From Aureispira sp963837355 (GTDB lineage Bacteria > Bacteroidota > Bacteroidia > Chitinophagales > Saprospiraceae): 64,000 bases of DNA. Under the pieces are notes generated by a model. It was given only the letters and a program-made list of their open reading frames with translations, had not been told where the DNA came from and searched no databases. How positions within the stretch are numbered: the stretch's first letter is position 1; every line of letters begins with the position of its first letter. Location: assembly GCA_963837355.1 (NCBI GenBank), contig CAWIMY010000007.1, positions 806,001 through 870,000 of the forward strand. Direction: 5' to 3'. Of this stretch, positions 1-8,335 are shown piece by piece. Both the position numbers and the translations under genes were made by a program.

Positions 1-16
1 ATAAACAACAATAAAA

Positions 17-48
17 AAATAGGGCGCAACTGCTGTTGCGCCCTATTT
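17..48 (-). terminator. Rho-independent terminator of the first rpoD-like gene
   Basis: A perfect 14-bp inverted repeat with a 4-nt loop lies 38 bases past the stop of the minus-strand sigma factor gene. Read on the minus strand it is followed by a run of T. The plus side is T-poor, so it should act mainly on the minus strand. Confidence 0.85.
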
Positions 49-85
49 ACATAACTCCAAAAATTATAAAAAACTACGATGAGGG

Positions 86-961
86 TTAGCCCAAATAAGA
101 GCGCAAGTTGTTGCGGTTATTGGATTTGCGCAAACGACGGATCGCACGTTCTTTGATCTGACGCACCCGCTCTCGGGTTAAGTCACACCATTCCCCAATT
201 TCTTCTAAAGTCATGGGGTGTTGGCCATTAAGGCCATAATAAGCAGTAATGACGCGCACTTCTTTGGTCGACAACGTCGCCAATCCATTGCGAACTTCCT
301 CTCGAAGGGATTCTAGCATTAAGTCGCTTTCAATTTCATCTTCGGAGCCATCGTTGGGCAAGGTATCCAAAACGGTGATGGCATCGCTGCCACTTTCGTT
401 GTTGATAGGCGCATCCACAGAAATGTGTTTGCCTGAAATGCGCAAGACCACTTCTACTTCTTTTTCGGTAATGCCTAATAAATCGGCTAGCTCGTCGGCG
501 CTGGGTTCGCGCTCAAACTCCTGCATAAACGATTGGTAGGCTTCGCGAATACGGTTATTAGTTCCAATTTTATTAAGCGGTAGACGGACCAAACGGGACT
601 GTTCTACGATAGATTGCAAAATAGATTGACGAATCCACCAAACCGCATAAGAGATAAATTTAAAGCCTTTGGTTTCATCAAAACGTTTGGCAGCTTTGAT
701 TAAGCCTACGTTTCCTTCGTTGATAAGATCGACAAGGGGCAAGCCTTGATTTTGATATTGTTTGGCAACAGAAATGACAAAGCGCAAGTTGGCTCGCGTG
801 ATTTTGTGCAACGCTGCTTCATCGCCTGCGCGGATTTTTTGAGCCAAAATCGCTTCTTCTTCAGAATCGATTAAATCAATTTTGCCGATTTCATTGAGAT
901 ACTTATCTAGTGACAAGCTATCCCGTTTGGTGATCTTTTGTGTGATTTTTAACTGTCTCAT
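86..961 (-). CDS. rpoD: RNA polymerase sigma factor, RpoD/SigA family (paralog 1)
   Basis: This is a sigma-70 family factor that directs core RNA polymerase to promoters. It is 291 aa, the short form usual in Bacteroidota, which lacks the long region 1.1. The start at 961 was chosen because it gives MRQLKIT, matching the paralog at 7463-8335; a longer in-frame ATG adds 22 residues of no family character. Region 2 is clear (NLRFVISVAKQYQNQG, then DETKGFKFISYAVWWIRQSI), region 3 follows (REPSADELADLLGI), and region 4.2 ends in TRERVRQIKERAIRRLR. Between regions 3 and 4 it diverges from paralog 1's sister gene, and its region 4 contains EWCDLTRERV. Which of the two is the housekeeping factor cannot be decided from sequence alone; the 7463 copy looks closer to the usual family sequence. 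Confidence 0.9.
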   Translation of the reverse strand: MRQLKITQKITKRDSLSLDKYLNEIGKIDLIDSEEEAILAQKIRAGDEAALHKITRANLRFVISVAKQYQNQGLPLVDLINEGNVGLIKAAKRFDETKGFKFISYAVWWIRQSILQSIVEQSRLVRLPLNKIGTNNRIREAYQSFMQEFEREPSADELADLLGITEKEVEVVLRISGKHISVDAPINNESGSDAITVLDTLPNDGSEDEIESDLMLESLREEVRNGLATLSTKEVRVITAYYGLNGQHPMTLEEIGEWCDLTRERVRQIKERAIRRLRKSNNRNNLRSYLG

Positions 962-1151
962 CGGCGTTGTTTTTTGGAGGTAGAGGGTGTAAGTTAAAGA
1001 ACGAGTAGAATCGAAAAAAGGTTTCACTTAGCCCTGCTTAAATTGACTCACTTCTAAAGAAGTCCCATTTCCTAAATTAAGGCTTTTTTATTACGGCAAG
1101 GAAAATTCTTCTACTTAATTTCATTTTTTTAAATAAACCTGTTAGCAGCCA

Positions 1152-1781
1152 TTACGGCAACAGTTTTGCTCGTAATAGCGCGGCCTGTGTGGCAATAGTG
1201 CTGGGGCTAATTGTCTCTAAAACAGGGAATTCGGCTAAAGCGGGTACTTTGCTATATTGTAAAATGTATTCTTTTGAAGCAGGGGTAATCTCCCCATTAA
1301 ATAACAATCCCGCTATTGGAATCGACCGACGCTGTAAGGCTTCTATCGACGCTAAGGTATGGTTGATGGAGCCTAGGTAAAAGTTGACGACTAGTAAGAC
1401 AGGAAGGTCTAATTGTTGGATTAAATCAATAATTAAATATCGGTCATTGAGCGGAACAAATAGACCGCCTGCGCCTTCGATTACTAGGTGGTTATCTGTT
1501 GTGGGAGGGGTCAAGCGTTCGGCCTGAATTTCGATGCCATCTACCGCTGCTGCGTAATGGGGGGAGGCAGGAGTTTGCAGGCGATACGCCTCGGGGTGAA
1601 TGGTACTTTTGTTGTTGCTCAATAAATGCTCTACGGTAAGGCTATCGCTTTTGTCTAAATCGCCTGCTTGCACGGGCTTCCAATAATCGGCCTCTAGGGC
1701 TTGGGTGACAATGGCAGAAGCGATGGTTTTACCAACGTTCGTATCAATACCCGCTATAAAATAGCGCTTTGGATGGTTCAT
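1152..1781 (-). CDS. bioD: Dethiobiotin synthetase BioD
   Basis: BioD is an ATP-dependent carboxylase that closes the ureido ring of dethiobiotin from 7,8-diaminononanoate and CO2 in biotin synthesis; it is cytosolic. The 209-aa protein has the family P-loop GIDTNVGKT near residue 12, the substrate-binding KPVQAG, and VIEGAGGLFVPL near residue 100. The start at 1781 (MNHPKRYF) is preferred; the longer open frame would run back through a terminator hairpin at 1826-1858. No other bio gene is nearby. It follows a terminator, so it probably has its own promoter. Confidence 0.9.
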   Translation of the reverse strand: MNHPKRYFIAGIDTNVGKTIASAIVTQALEADYWKPVQAGDLDKSDSLTVEHLLSNNKSTIHPEAYRLQTPASPHYAAAVDGIEIQAERLTPPTTDNHLVIEGAGGLFVPLNDRYLIIDLIQQLDLPVLLVVNFYLGSINHTLASIEALQRRSIPIAGLLFNGEITPASKEYILQYSKVPALAEFPVLETISPSTIATQAALLRAKLLP

Positions 1782-1825
1782 AGTTATATGGCATAAAAAG
1801 GGGTAAGGTAACCCCGTTATAAAAA

Positions 1826-1858
1826 AAGCAGTTGACACCATGAAGGTATCAACTGCTT
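1826..1858 (-). terminator. Rho-independent terminator after the barrel protein gene
   Basis: Inverted repeat with 14-bp arms (one G-T pair) and a 5-nt loop. On the minus strand it is followed by seven T. It separates the gene at 1946-3559 from bioD. Confidence 0.75.
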
Positions 1859-1945
1859 CGAAAATAAAAAACAAGTCGTTCTTTTTTTACAAAAAATTAG
1901 TGGTGGCCTAACAAGGCGTAGGGTTTCTTTTGTCAGAACCGTTGT

Positions 1946-3559
1946 TTACAAAGCTTTTTTGATGCCAATGTTTACATGGAACGTATGAATCAAGTCACCG
2001 TTGACGGTATTGATGCCGTGGCGGTAAGTCGGCATTAGGTACAAGCTGATTTTATCGCCCAACTTGCGTTCTACTCCAAAACCACCCCCCAAAGAAAGGT
2101 AGAGATTCTGCTGTGCTTTGCCCCCTTCGGCTAAACCGCGCTCAAAATCGTTAGAATTAAGGTCGGTGCTGATGGTTAAACCATTGATTTCCACTTCTTG
2201 GCTACCCGTATAGGTTCTACTAAAAATAGCATTTGCCGAAAGGCCAGCGGCAGCAAATAGCCGCCATTTGTCGCTTCTAAAGCAAGTGTAATGAATATCT
2301 ACAGGAATTTCGACAACGACTAAGTTGCTGGATTTGTCTTGTAACATCTCGTATACTTGCCCGTCTCTGCTGCGATCTAATAGAAGGATATCCGTGCGAT
2401 CATAGCGCTTGTAAGAAGCCGTCAAGCCTGTGCTGATGGATATTTTGGACGAGAATTCTTTCTCGTAATTCAATCCTCCACTGTAGCCAATACTAGATGG
2501 CCCCATGCTGGTGCGCATATTAGCACCTACTCCCAAGATAGCCCCAAAATAGTGGCGGCAAGTGTGCGAAGCGGCTAGTTCGATTTTTGCCATTGTTGTA
2601 ATGGGCTCAATCGTCTTTTTGCCATTGCTAGGTTTGGTCAATTGCAAATCTTGGCTTTGAATAGCAAAGATTGGTGCTAGAAGCGCGGTAGTTCCAGTCG
2701 TAGAAGCGTTATTTGGAATAGTAGAGGTAATTATAGAGGAATTATCTACGTTCTGCTTATTAATAATGGTTGTTGTATTGGTAGTCTGTTGACTCTTCTT
2801 GTTGTCAGTGTTTGCTTGGCTAGTAGTAATCGCGTTGTTTGCTGTGGCAGTAGGAAGAGCAGTAGGAACCTCATTATTAAGGTTCGTCGTCGTCGTTTTG
2901 TTGCTATTAGGCGTTGCTACGGCTGTTGCAGCAGCAGTAGTAAGCGCGGCAGTTTCTTCGCTGCTGTTTTCTTGCGTTAGAACGGTTGCAGGGATGTTTG
3001 CGGTAGCAGACGTTTGCTTCGTTGTTGGAACAATAGAAGCCTCTACTACTCCTTCGTTAAGAAGGAGAGCAGGATTTGTTGAGTTAGCTTTTTCTTCTTC
3101 CTGTGCGTTGCTAGTTGTTAGATTAGCAGAAGCTGTTGTCAGACTTTTGACTACTTGGTTTTTGCCGATCGCATTATTAGTGATAGACGATTCTTTTAGT
3201 GTAGGGGTAGAATCATAAGCAAGAGTGTTAGTAGGAAGTAACTTTTTAGGGCAAGGAAGATGGAAGATCGTCACTAAAAGGAGTAAGGCCATGATGCTAA
3301 CTTCAGCGGCTTTGAACCACCAAATATAGAGAACGCCTTGTTTATTGCGCTGTTGCAACTGCTCAAAGTTATCCCATCCATTGGGATCGAGGGGCACCTC
3401 GTAGCCTGCTAAGGCATTCTTGGCTACTTCATCAATATTGGATTCGGCATCCAGCTTTTGTTGAAAATCCATCCAATCACCAGCACCCAAGGGCACTTCA
3501 AAGTGCTCGAAGGCGTCTTGGGCCAATTTATCAATGTTGTTGAAATCTTTATTTTTCAT
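1946..3559 (-). CDS. Membrane-anchored protein with low-complexity linker and PorT-like outer-membrane barrel, ECF sigma partner
   Basis: Function unknown. The 537-aa protein has four parts. Residues 1-70 hold two copies of a short motif (FEVPLGAGDWMDFQQKL, then YEVPLDPNGWDNFEQL). A hydrophobic segment lies at about 77-100. A Thr/Ala/Asn/Ser-rich linker runs to about 325. The C-terminal 200 residues alternate polar and aromatic residues like a PorT/OmpW-type beta-barrel (GLTASYKRYD, VERKLGDKISLYLMPTYR). The gene starts 22 bases after the ECF sigma factor and is surely cotranscribed with it. In Bacteroidota, ECF sigma genes are often followed by a membrane protein with a short cytosolic head that acts as anti-sigma factor; the repeated head could do this here, which is inference. 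An inner-membrane-like segment and a barrel in one chain is odd. Confidence 0.7.
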   Translation of the reverse strand: MKNKDFNNIDKLAQDAFEHFEVPLGAGDWMDFQQKLDAESNIDEVAKNALAGYEVPLDPNGWDNFEQLQQRNKQGVLYIWWFKAAEVSIMALLLLVTIFHLPCPKKLLPTNTLAYDSTPTLKESSITNNAIGKNQVVKSLTTASANLTTSNAQEEEKANSTNPALLLNEGVVEASIVPTTKQTSATANIPATVLTQENSSEETAALTTAAATAVATPNSNKTTTTNLNNEVPTALPTATANNAITTSQANTDNKKSQQTTNTTTIINKQNVDNSSIITSTIPNNASTTGTTALLAPIFAIQSQDLQLTKPSNGKKTIEPITTMAKIELAASHTCRHYFGAILGVGANMRTSMGPSSIGYSGGLNYEKEFSSKISISTGLTASYKRYDRTDILLLDRSRDGQVYEMLQDKSSNLVVVEIPVDIHYTCFRSDKWRLFAAAGLSANAIFSRTYTGSQEVEINGLTISTDLNSNDFERGLAEGGKAQQNLYLSLGGGFGVERKLGDKISLYLMPTYRHGINTVNGDLIHTFHVNIGIKKAL

Positions 3560-3581
3560 TATGTTGTAATGGCTTAGCTGT

Positions 3582-4169
3582 TTATTGGTAGAGCTCAGTG
3601 AGCAGTGCCTTTAATTTTGTACGTGCTTTAACAAGGTTGGATCTAGAGGTACTTTCCGAAATGCCCAACTGTGTTGCTACTTCTCGATGGGAATAACCTT
3701 CTATGGCATAAAGGTTAAATACGGCTCGATAGGAGGGAGGTAAAGTTTGGATAACGGATAAAATTTCTTTGGCAGAATAACTGCTGATCGCATCGGCACC
3801 TGTGGCCGTGGCTCCTGAAGCATATTCAATGTCTTCGGTGCGGTGGCGAATGGATTTTCTATAAAAATCAATAGAAGTATTGATCATAATACGTCTGATC
3901 CAACCATCTAAGGAAGTGCCGATCTTGTACCGCTGTAAATAGCGGAATACCTTAATAAAGCCTTCATTGAGAATGTCTTTAGCATCTTCTGAATTATTAG
4001 AATAACGCAAGCAGACCCCCATCATTTTTCCGTAATGAGACTCGTATAATTTTTTCTGTGCCCAGCGCTCTTCTGCTAGGCAGCCCTCAATCATTAGGGC
4101 TTCGTCGCTGTGCGTCGGCACGTCTTCGGTGGTTGATGTAGTGGGTGAAATATTCAAAGCAATGGCCAT
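3582..4169 (-). CDS. ECF sigma factor (RpoE family)
   Basis: Extracytoplasmic-function sigma-70 factor of 195 aa. Region 2 spans about residues 30-100 (LRYSNNSEDAKDILNEGFIK, then IRRIMINTSIDFYRK). Region 4 spans about 130-190, with LPPSYRAVFNLYAIEGYSH and the recognition helix ISESTSRSNLVKARTKLK. A 25-residue N-terminal extension precedes region 2. It is first in a two-gene unit with the membrane/barrel protein, its probable regulator or sensor. The regulon cannot be read from this sequence. Confidence 0.9.
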   Translation of the reverse strand: MAIALNISPTTSTTEDVPTHSDEALMIEGCLAEERWAQKKLYESHYGKMMGVCLRYSNNSEDAKDILNEGFIKVFRYLQRYKIGTSLDGWIRRIMINTSIDFYRKSIRHRTEDIEYASGATATGADAISSYSAKEILSVIQTLPPSYRAVFNLYAIEGYSHREVATQLGISESTSRSNLVKARTKLKALLTELYQ

Positions 4170-4403
4170 ATTTGAATGATTTGTTTCCTGCTATCCAAGG
4201 CGCATTTCTCAGATGCAGTAGAAATAGTGCCAGTGGATTATCCTTTTAAAAGTAAGCATCTTTATGGAGAAAACGAACCACCTGTCTTTATTGCTGCCCG
4301 TGTCGGCACAAAAAGAATAACTTTTTTGTGGGAAAGAGCAGCAGTTGTACAAAAAGAAGCGATAGAACTATGCGTATACAGGGGAAGTTATGATTTTTAG
4401 CCC

Positions 4404-4411
4404 TATCTTTG
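4404..4411 (+). promoter_or_regulatory. Candidate -7 promoter box (TATCTTTG)
   Basis: Matches the Bacteroidota -7 consensus TAnnTTTG, 46 bases before the start at 4457. No convincing -33 TTTG is seen, so the call is tentative. Confidence 0.35.
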
Positions 4412-4456
4412 GGAGCTCTTTAATGCTATTCGAGCGCCATCAACTACTATATTACT

Positions 4457-4738
4457 ATGAGAGTCATTGGATACATTGATACCAAAGGGTATAAAACTAC
4501 CGTTTTTAAAAACAACGAACGCTTTATCGTAAAATTTGAAGCGGATATGTTGGAGCAAACCTTTAAATTTGATGCTTCCGAGCAACTACAAGGCCTTAAC
4601 GACCTCAAACTGCTCGTTGATGCTCCTTTTCAGAACGCTGTTATCCAGCGTTTTAAAGAAATGTACGAGCAAAAGAAAGCCCTATTGCACCAACACGCCG
4701 AGACCCAAGAAGAGGACGAATGGGAAGAGATTATTTAA
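4457..4738 (+). CDS. Small acidic hypothetical protein
   Basis: Unrecognised 93-aa protein, beginning MRVIGYIDTKGYKTTVFK. It has a strand-rich first half, one predicted helix around NAVIQRFKEMYEQKKALL and an acidic tail (EEDEWEEII). There is no signal peptide or membrane segment. A -7-like box lies just upstream and the tetR-type gene follows 56 bases later in the same direction, so the two may be cotranscribed. Codon use resembles the neighbours, which supports it as a real gene. Confidence 0.6.
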   Translation: MRVIGYIDTKGYKTTVFKNNERFIVKFEADMLEQTFKFDASEQLQGLNDLKLLVDAPFQNAVIQRFKEMYEQKKALLHQHAETQEEDEWEEII

Positions 4739-4794
4739 GAACGGTAGCGCAAGATTAAAGCGCCTCCCCGCAAAAAATAAGTACGACGAAGAAC

Positions 4795-5418
4795 ATGGAT
4801 GCTAAGAAACAGTCAACGGAAGAAAAAATACTACTAGCCGCCAAAAAAGTCTTCTACCAGAAGGGCTTGAAGGGTGCGCGAATGCAAGAGATTGCCGACC
4901 ATGCAGGAGTAAACAAAGCGATGTTACACTATTACTTTCGCTCCAAGCAAAAATTATTTGATCAGGTTTTCTCCCAAAGTGTTCGTTCGATTACGCCGCA
5001 ATTGATGGATGTTTTTTTGAAGCGCGCGCCTCTGCAAACCAAGATTGCCCACTTAGTAGAACTGACCATTGATTTATTTTTGGAAGAGCCCTTCTTATCC
5101 AATTTCATTGTCAATGAATTGAGTAACAACCCCGAAAAGCTTTTTCAAAGCATCTTAGAATACGACGATGGCTTAGTTGGCAAAGTATTGCCCCTCATTA
5201 GCCGTCAAATTCAAGAAGGCATCGAAGCGGGCAGTATTAAATCAGAGATCAAACCTGCAGAGTTGATTGTCAATATCTTATCGCTGTGTTTGTTGCCAAT
5301 TATGGCGCAGACCGTTTTACAGCGTATGTTGGACATAGACGACGAACGCATGGCGCGCTTTATGGTGCGCCGTAAGCAGACGGTGACGCAGTTTGTACTA
5401 GATGCCATTAAGCCCTAA
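4795..5418 (+). CDS. TetR/AcrR family transcriptional regulator
   Basis: The 207-aa protein has the TetR helix-turn-helix at residues 10-55 (MQEIADHAGVNKAMLHYYF, followed by KQKLFDQVF) and an all-helical C-terminal ligand and dimer domain. Such proteins usually repress an adjacent gene or operon. Here the only same-strand neighbour is the small acidic protein upstream, so the target is unclear. A strong terminator follows 50 bases after the stop. Confidence 0.88.
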   Translation: MDAKKQSTEEKILLAAKKVFYQKGLKGARMQEIADHAGVNKAMLHYYFRSKQKLFDQVFSQSVRSITPQLMDVFLKRAPLQTKIAHLVELTIDLFLEEPFLSNFIVNELSNNPEKLFQSILEYDDGLVGKVLPLISRQIQEGIEAGSIKSEIKPAELIVNILSLCLLPIMAQTVLQRMLDIDDERMARFMVRRKQTVTQFVLDAIKP

Positions 5419-5470
5419 CCAGCGTTATTTCACCGAAGTACCCTTTATAGAAGGATAGACGACAACAAAG

Positions 5471-5506
5471 AACGCCCTGCTACCATTTGGTAGCAGGGCG
5501 TTTTAT
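5471..5506 (+). terminator. Rho-independent terminator after the TetR gene
   Basis: Perfect 15-bp arms around a 2-nt centre, followed by TTTTATTCTT on the plus strand. It may also stop minus-strand transcripts from 5546. Confidence 0.85.
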
Positions 5507-5545
5507 TCTTATTGCTAACCGACACTAAGTCGGAAACAACGGTTA

Positions 5546-6499
5546 TTATCTAGCGAAGTTACCCAAAACAATGTAAGTTGTTGGGTCAGCTGTGTTGATT
5601 GGTTGTAGAGGATCGTGAATAACGAAGAATCCTTCATACTCAGTAGTCAACTTCACAAAAGTCATGTTAGAAGTGAAAGACATTGATCCTTGAGCAGCCG
5701 TAATCATTTGTGCATAAACGCTTGAATTAGGCGTTTCGTTGTAAGGCGTTGCATTAGGAGTAGTTGTTGCATCTGCTTTGTCGTGTGCATGAACAGCATA
5801 CGTCTCACCAGCAACAGCATCCATCAATTCAACTGTGATTTTAGTCTCATCGTTAGTCATTTCTTCTAGCGTAATTGATGCTTTGAAGTTGGTAGGGTGG
5901 CTACCTGCATAAGCGTAAGCCGCAGCAATTTGACCAGTGTTGAAATCATAATCAAAAGTCTTTTTCATCAATACTCTAGTATCGCTTTCTTTAGCGAAGT
6001 CACCCAAGATAATGTATGTTGTTGGGTCAGTAGTAGTAACAGGTTGTAGAGGATCGTGAATGACGAAGAATCCTTCATACTCTGTCGTCAATTTCTCAAA
6101 AGACATATCAGAAGTAAAAGACTTCTCACCTTCTGCAGCAGTAATTGTCTGTGCAAAGATCAATGCGTTAGGTGTTTCGATGTAAGGTGTTCCGTTAGGA
6201 GTAGTTGCAGGATCTGCTTTGTCATGAGCATGTACATTGTATGTTTGGCCAGCAACAGGGTTGATTAACTTAACCGTAATTTTGGTCATGTCATTTTCCA
6301 TCTCTTCTAGCATCAATTCCGCTTTAAAGGTAGACGTATGTGCTCCTGTGTAAGCATAAGAGCGTGAAACTTGACCCGTATTGAAATCATACGTGCGTGT
6401 CATGGTTTCCATCTCTTTTGGATCTTCTTCTTTTTGACAAGCAGAGAAAGCAGCTAGTAATCCTAGCAAGAGTAACGACTGTATTAGTAAACTTTTCAT
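5546..6499 (-). CDS. Lipoprotein with two tandem copies of an unnamed domain
   Basis: Function unknown. The 317-aa protein starts with a lipoprotein signal (LLGLLAAFSACQKEED, lipidated Cys near 21). Two copies of a domain of about 140 residues follow (about 34-172 and 180-317). Each copy contains YDFNTGQ, AYTG/AYAG, EEM, TKITV, Q/ETYNVHAHDKAD or similar, TPNxTPYxETPN, and EGFFVIHDPLQP, and ends TTYIxLGxFA. The His-rich stretch recalls CHRD or Cu/Zn superoxide dismutase cores, but no firm family can be named. The neighbour at 6626-7138 has one copy of the same domain, so the gene arose by duplication and internal fusion. Cell-surface or periplasmic location is inferred. Confidence 0.75.
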   Translation of the reverse strand: MKSLLIQSLLLLGLLAAFSACQKEEDPKEMETMTRTYDFNTGQVSRSYAYTGAHTSTFKAELMLEEMENDMTKITVKLINPVAGQTYNVHAHDKADPATTPNGTPYIETPNALIFAQTITAAEGEKSFTSDMSFEKLTTEYEGFFVIHDPLQPVTTTDPTTYIILGDFAKESDTRVLMKKTFDYDFNTGQIAAAYAYAGSHPTNFKASITLEEMTNDETKITVELMDAVAGETYAVHAHDKADATTTPNATPYNETPNSSVYAQMITAAQGSMSFTSNMTFVKLTTEYEGFFVIHDPLQPINTADPTTYIVLGNFAR

Positions 6500-6625
6500 G
6501 AAAATTAAATTTAAAATTTGTTAGAAGCAATTCTATAATAAAATTGCTATGGATAGAATAAATAAAAGAGCCACTGCTTGCAATAGCTCTCTTATCGTAA
6601 ATGGAAGCCGATAAGGGCTTTTTTA

Positions 6626-7138
6626 TTATCTAGCAAAGTTACCCAAAATAACATAAGTTGTTGGGTCAGTAGTAGTAACAGGTTGTAAAGGATCATGAAC
6701 TACGAAAAATCCTTCGTATTCTGTCGTCAATTTCTCGAAAGACATGTCAGAAGTGAAAGACTTAGAACCTTCTGCAGCTGTAATCATTTGTGCATAAACT
6801 AATGCGTTAGGTGTTTCGATGTAAGGCGTTCCATTAGGAGTAGTAGTAGGATCCGCTTTGTCGTGAGCATGTACGTTGTACGTTTGACCAGCCTCAGGGT
6901 TCATTAATGTAACCGTGATCTTTGTCATGTCATCTTCCATCTCATCCAACTTGATTTCTGCTTTTAGCGTGTTGGGGTGTGTACCAGTATAGGCGTAAGC
7001 CGTGTTGACCTGACCCGTGTTGAAATCGTACATGAATGTTTTGGTCTCCATCTCTTCTTCTTCTTTTTGGCAAGAAGTAAAGGCAGCTAAAATAGCTACT
7101 AAAAATAGAGAATTGATAATTAAGTTTTTAAAACTCAT
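6626..7138 (-). CDS. Lipoprotein with a single copy of the same unnamed domain
   Basis: The 170-aa protein has a lipoprotein signal (LAAFTSCQKEEEEME) and one copy of the domain found twice in the downstream gene. Its domain is closest to the first copy there (QTYNVHAHDKADP, YIETPNAL, FTSDMSFEKLTTEYEGFFV). The 126-base gap to the next gene has a short GC hairpin around 6567-6592, so the two genes may be partly uncoupled. No function can be given. Confidence 0.75.
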   Translation of the reverse strand: MSFKNLIINSLFLVAILAAFTSCQKEEEEMETKTFMYDFNTGQVNTAYAYTGTHPNTLKAEIKLDEMEDDMTKITVTLMNPEAGQTYNVHAHDKADPTTTPNGTPYIETPNALVYAQMITAAEGSKSFTSDMSFEKLTTEYEGFFVVHDPLQPVTTTDPTTYVILGNFAR

Positions 7139-7462
7139 AAAAGTTCAAATGTTAAATTGGTAAAGAAAATACTTGGTCGAAAATGGGTAGCAGTAGTTCG
7201 CACTCACTCACTACAATTATTAGTCCAATTCGGCACTTCAAATATAATAGATTGTTGGGAAAATTGTTTACAGAAATCTTTCTTTATCAAAAAAAAAAGA
7301 ACAAATGACAAAATAGTTAGATAAAAGGCCTTTTGACACGGATAACAGTAGAAAGATACGGATAGTTAGATGGGATAAAAATATAAAAAAAGGAAAAGGA
7401 AAGAAATAAAAAAATCCCTATTGCTTCTTGCAATAGAGATTTTATCCATTTTTGAAACTGGA
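7139..7462. other. Intergenic region upstream of the lipoprotein pair
   Basis: AT-rich sequence of 324 bases with no gene seen. It contains the terminator of the second rpoD-like gene at 7412-7442 and must hold the promoter for the lipoprotein gene at 6626-7138. Confidence 0.6.
7412..7442 (-). terminator. Rho-independent terminator of the second rpoD-like gene
   Basis: Arms of 13 bases with one mismatch and a 5-nt loop, followed by seven T on the minus strand, 20 bases past the stop at 7463. Confidence 0.8.
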
Positions 7463-8335
7463 TTAACGGCCCAAGTAGGCTTTTAGTAACTTGCTCTTAG
7501 AAGAAGAAGTACGCAGTTTGTTGATGGCTTTATCTTTGATTTGACGAACACGCTCTCGGGTAAGCCCGAATTTTTCCCCAATGTCTTCTAATGACATAGG
7601 ATGTTCAAAGCCGATACCAAAGTACAATTTAATCACCTCTTTTTGGCGATCGGTCAAAGAACACAGCGAGCGCTCAATTTCATTGCGCAACGATTCTAAG
7701 TATTCCAACTGAGAATCTGTTTTTGGTGTATTGGTGTTTTCCAAGACATCCAGCAACGAGTTGTCTTCTCCTTCTACAAAAGGCGCATCCATAGAAACGT
7801 GGCGGGCAGCTACTCCAAGTGTTGTTTCTACTTCAGACGAAGGGATTTCTAAAATATCCGCTAACTCGTCCGAGGAAGGCTCTCTTTCATATTCTTGCTC
7901 TAGTTTAGAAAATGCCTTGTTGATTTTATTGAGCGAGCCCACTTTGTTGAGGGGCAACCGCACGATACGGGATTGTTCTGCTAGCGCCTGCAAGATCGAT
8001 TGGCGAATCCACCAAACGGCATACGAGATAAATTTGAAACCACGGGTTTCATCAAAGCGCTGTGCAGCTTTGATAAGTCCCAAGTTACCTTCGTTAATCA
8101 AGTCACTCAAGGATAAACCTTGGTTTTGATACTGCTTGGCAACAGACACCACAAAACGCAAGTTGGCTTTCGTGAGCTTTTCTAGGGCTATTTGATCGCC
8201 TTGCTTGATGCGTTTTGCCAAATCTACCTCTTCCTCTGGGGTGAGTAAGTCAACCTTGCCAATCTCTTGAAGATATTTTTCTAAAGACTGACTCTCGCGG
8301 TTGGTAATAGACTTGGTTATTTTTAATTGTCTCAT
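7463..8335 (-). CDS. rpoD: RNA polymerase sigma factor, RpoD/SigA family (paralog 2, likely housekeeping)
   Basis: Sigma-70 factor of 290 aa with the same layout as the gene at 86-961. Region 2 reads NLRFVVSVAKQYQNQGLSL and DETRGFKFISYAVWWIRQSI. The linker MDAPFVEGEDNSLLDVLE and the end SKLLKAYLGR match the usual Bacteroidota RpoD more closely than paralog 1 does. Region 4.2 is LTRERVRQIKDKAINKLR. It stands alone between two large gaps, with a TAnnTTTG-like box about 110 bases upstream. This copy is the better candidate for the primary sigma factor; the assignment is inference. Confidence 0.9.
   Translation of the reverse strand: MRQLKITKSITNRESQSLEKYLQEIGKVDLLTPEEEVDLAKRIKQGDQIALEKLTKANLRFVVSVAKQYQNQGLSLSDLINEGNLGLIKAAQRFDETRGFKFISYAVWWIRQSILQALAEQSRIVRLPLNKVGSLNKINKAFSKLEQEYEREPSSDELADILEIPSSEVETTLGVAARHVSMDAPFVEGEDNSLLDVLENTNTPKTDSQLEYLESLRNEIERSLCSLTDRQKEVIKLYFGIGFEHPMSLEDIGEKFGLTRERVRQIKDKAINKLRTSSSKSKLLKAYLGR

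Noticed and set aside
2799..3218. 139-aa plus-strand open frame
   Set aside because: Antisense to the Thr/Ala/Asn-rich linker of the barrel protein; the Val/Ala/Leu-rich translation is a by-product of low-complexity codons.
4176..4400. Plus-strand 74-aa open frame upstream of the ECF sigma gene
   Set aside because: It lies in the promoter region of the sigma gene, has no ribosome site or family signal and an unusual composition.
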